Part shown: positions 1 through 5,212 of the stretch, piece after piece
Numbering within the stretch: position 1 is the stretch's first letter
How the letters are laid out: each line of letters opens with the position of its first letter
Assembly: GCA_947039055.1 (NCBI GenBank)
Contig: CAMQYB010000131.1
Span: 1-6,030, forward strand
Direction: 5' to 3'
DNA: 6,030 nt
DNA from: an uncultured Deferribacteraceae bacterium
GTDB lineage: Bacteria; Chrysiogenota; Deferribacteres; Deferribacterales; Mucispirillaceae
The notes under the pieces: model-generated
Database searches by the model: none
The model's input: the letters and a program-made list of their open reading frames with translations, nothing else
Told to the model about the DNA's origin: nothing
Made by a program: the position numbers and the translations under genes

Positions 1-302
1 GGCTATTCAATTTACATCTTATACTCACTTCATAATCAAATTTAAGAATATCTTTAATAATTTCTAAAAAAACAATTTATCATTTACCTTAAGGTTCTCT
101 ATAGTTTTCAACTTTTTATTGTTTGTTAAGCAATCTAATGTCAATAATCTCCACTTAAATCATATTTTGTTATCTAGTATAAGTGATTTCACACACTTTA
201 TAATCTACATTCAGTATTCTACCAAAGTTAAGTTAATTATTATATTTTGATTTATGCGAAAACCGTATAATTAAAATAGTAATCTATCAAGATAAATGAA
301 TG

Positions 303-322
303 TTTTCCACCTCTTATGCACA
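303..322 (+). promoter_or_regulatory. DnaA-box-like pair
   Basis: TTATGCACA at 314-322 is an exact match to the DnaA box TTATNCACA. TTTTCCACC starts 11 bases earlier (303-311) and differs from TTATCCACA at two positions. One helical turn between the two fits side-by-side DnaA binding, but a single exact match in an AT-rich region may be chance. Confidence 0.35.
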
Positions 323-360
323 ATTGCTTGTCAAGTAGATATTTTCATCATAGATTAGGG

Positions 361-388
361 TTGACATATTAAGCCATTGATAAATAAA
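361..388 (+). promoter_or_regulatory. Weak plus-strand promoter candidate
   Basis: A perfect -35 TTGACA (361-366) is followed after 16 bases by AATAAA (383-388, 4 of 6 bases of the -10 consensus). Just upstream, TTGTCA (328-333) with a 17-base spacer and TAGATT (351-356) is a second weak candidate. Both point towards the G-rich 601-840 segment, but the nearest possible transcribed element is about 200 bases away. Confidence 0.2.
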
Positions 389-421
389 GGTTATTTTGGT
401 TTTTTAACGAAAAAATAAAAT

Positions 422-444
422 AAATTATTAAAATAAAATTATTA
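422..444 (+). repeat. AT-rich direct repeat AAATTATTA
   Basis: AAATTATTA occurs at 422-430 and again at 436-444, within a nearly pure A/T stretch (411-445). It lies directly before the TTATCAACC and TTTTCAACA words at 442-461. Low-complexity AT sequence produces such repeats easily. Confidence 0.5.
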
Positions 445-583
445 TCAACCATTTTTCAACAGTTATTTACTTATAATTAACAGTTTGTTTATAGGTAAAA
501 GATGCTTGTCAAAATGACACTAAAACTATCTTTAAAATAATATCTTACTATTAGGTGATAATCTGATAATTAAGCGTTATATT

Positions 584-607
584 CTGCTATCTAACAATAG
601 GTAGCAG
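584..607 (+). other. Strong hairpin (10-bp stem, 4-base loop)
   Basis: CTGCTATCTA (584-593) pairs with TAGGTAGCAG (598-607) around the loop ACAA. Nine pairs are Watson-Crick and one is T-G, which as RNA is a G-U pair only if the plus strand is transcribed; on the minus strand it is an A-C mismatch. No T-run follows on either strand, so it is not a standard terminator. It could be the start of a structured plus-strand RNA or a protein-binding inverted repeat. Confidence 0.6.
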
Positions 608-612
608 AGGTT

Positions 613-744
613 ATGAGAGGATTAGTTGTAAAGCGTTTGAGCGGACTGTTTTAAAGTATAGCATTGTGTGTAGAGGTAAGTTATTACCGTTTGAATATTC
701 AGATTAAATTATCTGTTTCACATATTAAAGTTAAGGGATATAGC
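613..744 (+). pseudogene. Possible decayed plus-strand reading frame, or a 13-codon leader ORF
   Basis: ATG at 613 opens MRGLVVKRLSGLF and stops at TAA 652-654. The same frame then stays open for 30 codons (SIALCVEVSYYRLNIQIKLS, then a further ten codons to the stop) up to TAG at 745-747. The segment has unusually high G over C on this strand, as a coding strand here would. AGAGG lies only two bases before the ATG, too close for a good ribosome site. The opening is faintly like the N-terminal OB fold of an RsgA-type GTPase, a guess of low weight. It may equally be a coincidence within an RNA or regulatory region. Confidence 0.2.
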
Positions 745-751
745 TAGTTTA

Positions 752-810
752 TTAACGCTAAATTATTAAGGTCTATGTATCGTAGATATCATAGGTAAAA
801 TTAGCGTTAA
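752..810. repeat. 10-bp inverted repeat TTAACGCTAA / TTAGCGTTAA
   Basis: TTAACGCTAA (752-761) and TTAGCGTTAA (801-810) are exact reverse complements 39 bases apart. Each arm is also nearly self-complementary. The core AGCGTT appears again in direct orientation at 573-578 and 632-637. Confidence 0.55.
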
Positions 811-840
811 ATTATGTATCGTGTTTGTAAATATTAAGGT
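765..840 (+). repeat. Interspersed short direct repeats
   Basis: TATGTATCGT occurs at 774-783 and 813-822 (offset 39), and ATTAAGGT at 765-772 and 833-840. Together with the inverted repeat at 752-810 they make a small composite array, described here as observed; no function is assigned. Confidence 0.5.
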
Positions 841-875
841 ATTTTACTAGTTGATTAATATCAAGCTATTACAGT

Positions 876-2156
876 TTACTTATTATAGTAGTAGAATATT
901 TTATTTTCTTCTAAACGTTTATATCGAGATGTTTCTTCATCTATTACTATCCTTTCAGAAAAAGTACCACAATCTTTATTACCGCAGACAAAAACACCGT
1001 TTTCAATATATAACTTTGCATTTCTTTTACAGCTTTTAGGTATATTAGATGTAGCTGATTCAATTTTATTCTGAACCTTTCTATTTTTGCCAGAGAAATT
1101 TTTGAAATAGATAGTTTTATTAGGTGTTTGGCACAAAGAAGGTAACATATAGTCGAACTGCACTTTTTTCTGATACGCTTGAATTAATTTATACATCTGA
1201 AAAGCGGGTGGGTTGAATGTAATAAACACACCTTTACCAGCGATAAATTTACCCATATTAGGCACATTTTCGTATACTTGTCCGTCATATAGCAATTTTG
1301 TGCTACAAATTGCAGCGATAGATCCTGATGATATATAACAGTTCTTTTCTTCATAAGTAGTTACTTTATCGTCTATAATAGTAAAAAAAGCACCATCATT
1401 AGTAACTCCATAAAACGATGAATTAATATAATTTATATGTGCAAAATTTAAGTTCACAGTGGTATCTAAGAGAAATGAATTAACTTTTTTATCGTAAAAT
1501 GTAATAAATCCATTTTTATGAATAAGTGAGATTTTTCCATTATATTCACCAGCTGTAGCTATTTGAAGATCTGTTTCAACAGTAGATATTTGTGTACCAG
1601 TTAAAAGTTCTCTAAGCACAACACGACTGCTTTCATACTCAATTAAAACATCGTCTACTACTTTGATATCTCCATTCAATGCTCTTGAATATGATGCAAG
1701 TTTGCCACATTCTTTTAAAGAGTAAACTTCGATTGTTGAATAATTATACACAACAATGAAAGATTTATATGGGTATACTTTATTGAAAATATAGTTAAGT
1801 GGCATAGATTTACAAGTTTTAACGTTTGATACAAGTTGATCTTCAGATAACAATACGATCACGTTATCGTCAGTAGCGAAATCTATAAGCCCACTACCGT
1901 AGTATAAAGAGTCGTATCCGTACTCAAATATCGTGAGTGATGATAAAGTTATGATTGATTCAGGTATAGATCTTTCAAAAGTTTCAGGAGTTATATTGGC
2001 TGTGTTTTTAGATGGAGTAAATGTATCTTGAACCTCTATATCACCAAGTTGTGTATCGAGATTTTTTTCAGATATAGTTTCGTTTTTCATAGCACATGAA
2101 TACGTCATAAATGGTATAATAAATATAGAAAAGATTACTCTTAAGTAATTGGTCAT
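876..2156 (-). CDS. Putative lipoprotein with beta-rich, propeller-like body; function unknown
   Basis: I do not recognise the family. The 426-residue product has a hydrophobic signal (residues 5-19) ending in MTYSC. Cys21 is the probable lipidated residue; Ser at -1 fits a lipobox but Tyr at -2 is unusual, so the box is relaxed. A polar, threonine/glutamate-rich linker (about 22-70) leads to a long body of short alternating strands, such as DNVIVLLSED, SFIVVYNYSTIEVYSL, GKISLIHKNGFITFYDKK and GVTNDGAFFTIIDDK. The 'value, short turn, value' rhythm is that of a beta-propeller or similar repeat fold, but no WD or PQQ signature is visible. There are eight further cysteines (115, 150, 273, 284, 342, 376, 391, 396), including VCGNKDCG near the end, which suggests disulfides in an oxidising compartment. 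It is the last gene of the cassette. No clear terminator follows. A partnership with the barrel is inferred from context. Confidence 0.87.
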   Translation of the reverse strand: MTNYLRVIFSIFIIPFMTYSCAMKNETISEKNLDTQLGDIEVQDTFTPSKNTANITPETFERSIPESIITLSSLTIFEYGYDSLYYGSGLIDFATDDNVIVLLSEDQLVSNVKTCKSMPLNYIFNKVYPYKSFIVVYNYSTIEVYSLKECGKLASYSRALNGDIKVVDDVLIEYESSRVVLRELLTGTQISTVETDLQIATAGEYNGKISLIHKNGFITFYDKKVNSFLLDTTVNLNFAHINYINSSFYGVTNDGAFFTIIDDKVTTYEEKNCYISSGSIAAICSTKLLYDGQVYENVPNMGKFIAGKGVFITFNPPAFQMYKLIQAYQKKVQFDYMLPSLCQTPNKTIYFKNFSGKNRKVQNKIESATSNIPKSCKRNAKLYIENGVFVCGNKDCGTFSERIVIDEETSRYKRLEENKIFYYYNK

Positions 2157-2164
2157 TACAGCTA

Positions 2165-2170
2165 CACCTT
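2165..2170 (-). promoter_or_regulatory. Shine-Dalgarno of the second lipoprotein
   Basis: The minus strand reads AAGGTG eight bases before the ATG at 2156. It lies in the 19-base gap after the barrel gene, supports this ATG, and resembles the AGGTG site of the first cassette gene. Confidence 0.6.
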
Positions 2171-2175
2171 AATAA

Positions 2176-3339
2176 TTATAGTTTGAAATTGATCTCAACA
2201 ACATGTCTAAAATCTCTAAATTGTCCTACATCATACCCAAGTTCTTCTGTATAAAAAGCGTAATCTAAACTAAAATATTTAAATTTTAATCCTGCTCCAA
2301 AAGTAGGATAGCCTTGATGAATTCCAACTCTTAATGCGTAGGTATCAATAAACAACACCTCTGCACCGATATTTATTCTTTTTAATATTGATTTATCATT
2401 TGAATTTAGAAAAAATAGATCAACAAAATCGATCATTATATCTGATTTAATTGTATTGTAATAACTAGGAGATATACCTAGTGAGACATTCATTGATGGG
2501 TTAATAGCATCGACATTACTACTGTCATTTAATCTAAAAAGATATCCAACGTCATTAACAGATATCCCGATACGTGGAGCAATTTCAGATTTAAGAAAAG
2601 GTAGATCGTAGATTATACCAAGAGAAGCAAATGCACCAAATGCTAATCCATTTTCAAAAAGGTCGGCGATGATATCACCAAATATAGCTTTCTGATTTAC
2701 AATAATATCAACTAAATCAAATGCTGTATAAGTTCTATCAACTTGTGCTCTAACTAACGCTTTAAACGATACACCGAATGATAAAGCGTCATCTCTAAGA
2801 AAGTTATAACCAAATGTTGTTGTGAAGCCGTTATCAGATCTTGCTACTGCTTGCAACTCTGGGAGGGCATTGTTATATGCTGTTGCTTTAAGAGTAGTAT
2901 TAGAAAAGAAACCGACACTAAATCCTTTTCTGGTATATGCTGGAAAGAAAGTTATAGGTCCTACTGTAACAAATTTACCCATAAATATATTAAATATTGA
3001 ATCAATCGCAGTATCTGTACTACTACCTGCATTGCTTATGATATTATTAACGCTACTAAGTGAGCTGATAGCATCACTATCAACTCCGAGAGTTAAAGGT
3101 AAGTAGTCAATTGATGATTCTTTAACTCTTGCAATACCAGCAGGGTTATAGAAGGCAGCATATTTGTTATTACTTTTTGAGTAATAAGCTCCACCCATCC
3201 CTAATGCTTCAACAGATTTAACTATTGATAACAATTCATTATCAAGAGCTATTTTTGCTTGTCCATACGCAGTGGAATGGAAGCTATGGGAACAAGTTAA
3301 AAAGAATGTGAAAAGAAAGATATACTTAATTTTTTTCAA
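2176..3339 (-). CDS. PorV/UPF0164-like outer-membrane beta-barrel protein
   Basis: The 387-residue protein (398 if the GTG at 3372 is used) looks like a FadL-type outer-membrane barrel. From the TTG start the N-terminus is MKKIKYIFLF, a hydrophobic core and a signal peptidase I site after GQA (about residue 28). The family-typical segment follows: ALGMGGAYYSKSNN then AAFYNPAGIARV (about 45-71). Many alternating hydrophobic/polar strands come next. The C-terminal block has GIHQGYPTFGAGLKF, LDYAFYTEELG and RHVVEINFKL, closely resembling the end of UPF0164/PorV-like proteins. PorV itself is a type IX secretion shuttle in Bacteroidetes; many relatives have no proven role, so no symbol is given. 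The TTG start is preferred because it gives a textbook signal peptide and follows GGGGA; the GTG would add 11 residues including an acidic one. It is flanked on both sides by lipoprotein genes. Confidence 0.88.
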   Translation of the reverse strand: MKKIKYIFLFTFFLTCSHSFHSTAYGQAKIALDNELLSIVKSVEALGMGGAYYSKSNNKYAAFYNPAGIARVKESSIDYLPLTLGVDSDAISSLSSVNNIISNAGSSTDTAIDSIFNIFMGKFVTVGPITFFPAYTRKGFSVGFFSNTTLKATAYNNALPELQAVARSDNGFTTTFGYNFLRDDALSFGVSFKALVRAQVDRTYTAFDLVDIIVNQKAIFGDIIADLFENGLAFGAFASLGIIYDLPFLKSEIAPRIGISVNDVGYLFRLNDSSNVDAINPSMNVSLGISPSYYNTIKSDIMIDFVDLFFLNSNDKSILKRINIGAEVLFIDTYALRVGIHQGYPTFGAGLKFKYFSLDYAFYTEELGYDVGQFRDFRHVVEINFKL

Positions 3340-3344
3340 AACTA

Positions 3345-3349
3345 TCCCC
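3345..3349 (-). promoter_or_regulatory. Shine-Dalgarno-like GGGGA before a TTG start
   Basis: GGGGA on the minus strand ends five bases before an in-frame TTG at 3339. No comparable purine run precedes the upstream GTG at 3372, which lies three bases after the previous stop codon. This site favours the TTG start, although GGGGA needs a wobble pair with the anti-Shine-Dalgarno. Confidence 0.4.
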
Positions 3350-3375
3350 AAATAAATATCTTTAAAGTGCACTTA

Positions 3376-4239
3376 TTATAATCTAAACATATCAAGTATA
3401 ATAATCGACATAACCGTGCTCATTCCTAAACCAGGTGAAGTCAGAATTACATCTGAAATAATATCTAGCATAGATATTAGAAGGTTCTCTTCAACACCAT
3501 TAGAATTTCCTATTAATGCTTCAAGTGTACTCAAACCTGCTTGAATTGCTGTTGCTGAGCGAACTAATCTTGATTCATAATCAGGATCATCGGAAAGCAT
3601 AGAACTATATACAGATTGAGTTCCTCCAATAATAAAAGCACTTGGATCAGCAGGAGCAAGTTTATTTAAAATATATTTTAACGCATTTTGATCTGCAGGT
3701 ATTGATTGTCTTGCAAATAGGTTTAGCAGTATTTTTGTTATAGCTACGGTATTTGATGCTCCGCCAACCAATGTACAAATTATTCTTAAATTATTATTCG
3801 TTCTGCCAGTGCATTGCAATAATGCTTTACTATATACGCCTGTAAGTTCAGCTACTGTTTTTGTATCAAAGCTCTCTTTATTGATAAAAGAATACATAAC
3901 ATCAAGTGGTCCATTTGTTGAGTCATTATCATCTGAAACATCAAACTCATCACTAGGCCCAAGTGCCATAGCAAGACCTGCACGCACATCAAAACCACTA
4001 CAAGATAGTAGAGATGACACGTATTTATACTTCTCATCAGCAGTAAGCGGAATTGTAAGTTGTTTGCTTTCCAAGTTTATTATAACTTGCTCGCAATTAT
4101 CTTGAATATATGCAATATCTGTAGTCATTTGATCTAACAACGTTTTATTTGTTAATGAGTATAGGTTTTCTCCACACCCAGTAAGTGCAAGTATTACCAC
4201 AAATAGTGACATTTTTTTTATATAATTTAATATTTTCAT
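3376..4239 (-). CDS. Putative lipoprotein of unknown function, first gene of the envelope cassette
   Basis: I do not recognise the family. The 287-residue product starts with a classical lipoprotein signal: MKILNYIKK, a hydrophobic core, then the lipobox LTGC with Cys22 as the predicted lipidated residue. It should therefore be membrane-anchored and face the periplasm or surface. The mature part looks mostly alpha-helical, with alanine- and leucine-rich segments and serine/asparagine linkers, and has four further cysteines (DNC, LSC, QC, IIC) that could pair as disulfides. The C-terminus (SPGLGMSTVMSIIILDMFRL) is hydrophobic. A start 7 codons upstream (4260) would add MYCIGVE before a good signal peptide and lacks a ribosome site, so 4239 is preferred. 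It precedes the barrel gene closely and probably shares its transcript, which suggests a partner role; that role is inference only. Confidence 0.85.
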   Translation of the reverse strand: MKILNYIKKMSLFVVILALTGCGENLYSLTNKTLLDQMTTDIAYIQDNCEQVIINLESKQLTIPLTADEKYKYVSSLLSCSGFDVRAGLAMALGPSDEFDVSDDNDSTNGPLDVMYSFINKESFDTKTVAELTGVYSKALLQCTGRTNNNLRIICTLVGGASNTVAITKILLNLFARQSIPADQNALKYILNKLAPADPSAFIIGGTQSVYSSMLSDDPDYESRLVRSATAIQAGLSTLEALIGNSNGVEENLLISMLDIISDVILTSPGLGMSTVMSIIILDMFRL

Positions 4240-4244
4240 TTCAA

Positions 4245-4249
4245 CACCT
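4245..4249 (-). promoter_or_regulatory. Ribosome-binding site that sets the start of the first lipoprotein
   Basis: The minus strand reads AGGTG, then five bases (TTGAA), then ATG at 4239. AGGTG matches the usual anti-Shine-Dalgarno, and the related AAGGTG precedes the third cassette gene. The alternative in-frame ATG at 4260 has no such site, and lies within the palindrome and upstream of the predicted transcript start. Confidence 0.65.
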
Positions 4250-4254
4250 ATACA

Positions 4255-4270
4255 ATACATTATAATGTAT
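4255..4270. repeat. Perfect 16-bp palindrome over the -10 box
   Basis: ATACATTATAATGTAT is identical to its own reverse complement; the symmetry ends at the next base on each side. It covers the proposed TATAAT box of the envelope cassette and ends about 15 bases before the start codon. It could be a dimeric repressor operator. It could also be chance symmetry from an AT-rich -10, since TATAAT is itself half symmetric. Confidence 0.6.
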
Positions 4271-4287
4271 CATCAGTAAAATAACAA
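4259..4287 (-). promoter_or_regulatory. Sigma70-like promoter for the three-gene envelope cassette
   Basis: On the minus strand a -35-like TTGTTA (4287-4282, 4 of 6 consensus bases) is followed by exactly 17 bases and a perfect -10 TATAAT (4264-4259). The predicted start near 4252 gives a leader of about 13 bases that still contains the AGGTG ribosome site of the next gene. It sits in the only sizeable gap between genes in the window (85 bases between murB and the first lipoprotein), so the cassette may be transcribed independently of murB. The short leader and imperfect -35 keep this tentative. Confidence 0.55.
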
Positions 4288-4324
4288 GGTTTTCTATCGC
4301 TTTGAATAGTTACTATTTTTATAA

Positions 4325-5212
4325 TTATTTAAAGCCTATAAACTTAACTTCTGGTTCTAGGATAATAGAGAATTTTTTATTAACTTCATCAATGACATAG
4401 TTGATAAGGTCATATAAATCATCTGACTTAATATCTTTTTCGCATCCGATAATAAAATTAGAATGTTTATCAGATACCATAACAGATTTATACCTAAAAC
4501 CTTTTAATCCAGTACGTTCAATTAAGTCACCAGCATACCCGTCTTTAGGTCTTTTAAATACCGATCCACAAGAGGGTTTATCTAACGGTTGCTTCTCTGC
4601 TCTAGTTTTAAGAATATCACTTCGTTTTTTTACTAACTCTAATTTATCTGATTTATGCAGTTCTATCTCTGCTGCTACGACTATTTTATCTTTTAAATTT
4701 TTTGTATGACGATATGTAAATCCAACATCATTGTTGCTAATATTACTTACCACACCGTTACTATCAATAACATCTAAAGACATTGTAACATCTTTAAATT
4801 CTACACCGTACGCTCCAGCGTTCATAATTGCAGCACCGCCTACAAGTCCTGGTACACCGACTAAGCTTTCAATCCCCGCAAGTGATGACTCGATTGTGTA
4901 GCTTATAAGATCGTTTAATCGAACACTTGCACCAACTTTGATATTGTTACCATTTTTGATTATGTAACTATTTAATCTGTTTAGTAAAATTATTATACCA
5001 TCGTAATCATTGTCAGATACGATAGTATTTGTGCCTGCAGATATAATATCGTACTTTATGCCGATATTCTTTATATATATTAACAGGTTGCTCAATTCTT
5101 GATTATTTTTAGGTGCAGAAAAGTATCTAGCATTTCCTCCAACTTTATAACAGTTGAATTTTTTAAGCGACACATTTTCTGTGATTAGAGGGTGTGATAA
5201 ATTAATTTGCAT
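4325..5212 (-). CDS. murB: UDP-N-acetylenolpyruvoylglucosamine reductase MurB
   Basis: MurB reduces UDP-GlcNAc-enolpyruvate to UDP-MurNAc with NADPH and FAD, the second committed step of cytoplasmic peptidoglycan precursor synthesis. The 295 residues match the short (type II) class. The FAD-binding half shows VGGNARYF (24-31), SAGTNTIVSD (58-67) and the strongly conserved GVPGLVGGAAIMNAGAYG (119-136). YRHT (167-170) carries the substrate/FAD-contacting Tyr-Arg. The C-terminal domain has PSCGSVFKRP (213-222) with the catalytic Ser217 acting as proton donor, the type II segment GDLIERTGLKGFRYKSVMVS (228-247), and LEPEVKFIG (285-293), whose second Glu (288) corresponds to the catalytic Glu of E. 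coli MurB. All key residues are present. The usual Ala before the catalytic Gly-Ser is Cys215. The start lies within the end of the phosphorylase gene, with GAAGGAA 9 bases upstream, so translation is probably coupled. Confidence 0.97.
   Translation of the reverse strand: MQINLSHPLITENVSLKKFNCYKVGGNARYFSAPKNNQELSNLLIYIKNIGIKYDIISAGTNTIVSDNDYDGIIILLNRLNSYIIKNGNNIKVGASVRLNDLISYTIESSLAGIESLVGVPGLVGGAAIMNAGAYGVEFKDVTMSLDVIDSNGVVSNISNNDVGFTYRHTKNLKDKIVVAAEIELHKSDKLELVKKRSDILKTRAEKQPLDKPSCGSVFKRPKDGYAGDLIERTGLKGFRYKSVMVSDKHSNFIIGCEKDIKSDDLYDLINYVIDEVNKKFSIILEPEVKFIGFK

Larger units (their letters stand above)
1..875. other. Long AT-rich region without a convincing protein gene
   Basis: No frame on either strand holds a plausible gene here. 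Bases 1-600 are about 23% G+C and bases 601-840 about 30%. On the plus strand C exceeds G in 1-240 (38 to 17), the two balance in 241-600, and G strongly exceeds C in 601-840 (53 to 19). The region contains DnaA-box-like words (303-322, 442-471), AT-rich direct repeats (422-444), a strong hairpin (584-607), an interrupted short reading frame (613-744) and AGCGTT-centred repeats (571-810). No typical intrinsic terminator was found for the leftward genes ending at 876. Confidence 0.7.

Noticed and set aside
86..95. Perfect 10-bp palindrome ACCTTAAGGT, with an A-run at 66-72 as a possible leftward terminator
   Set aside because: It has no loop and lies 13 bases from the T-run of the minus strand, so it does not form a standard terminator; a 10-bp palindrome alone is weak evidence.
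400..415. TTTTTT-AACG-AAAAAA stem
   Set aside because: A pure A/T six-pair stem is too weak for a terminator and is expected in such AT-rich sequence.
618..700. tRNA-like fragment (GAGCGGACTGTTTTAAAG, similar to part of a tRNA-Tyr anticodon arm)
   Set aside because: No acceptor stem, closed anticodon stem or proper T-arm can be folded around it.
848..868. Hairpin after the last gene (TAG-TTGAT, loop TAAT, ATCAA-g-CTA) as a terminator
   Set aside because: The stem is short, AT-rich and bulged, and no T-run follows on the minus strand.
851..1039. Plus-strand 62-codon frame
   Set aside because: It lies mostly antisense to the end of the second lipoprotein gene, is rich in Phe/Tyr/Leu as expected from complemented AT-rich coding sequence, and has no ribosome site.
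4255..4290. Similarity of the palindrome to a dif site (ATAATGTAT)
   Set aside because: Neither full XerC nor XerD arm can be aligned on the two sides; only the AT-rich centre matches.
4305..4320. AATAGT-T-ACTATT inverted repeat after murB as a terminator
   Set aside because: The central loop is too small, the stem is nearly all A/T, and the T-run lies on the wrong strand for murB.
2822..4709. Plus- and minus-strand frames of 61-102 codons inside the barrel, lipoprotein and murB genes
   Set aside because: They are antisense or out-of-frame shadows of well-supported genes with family motifs.
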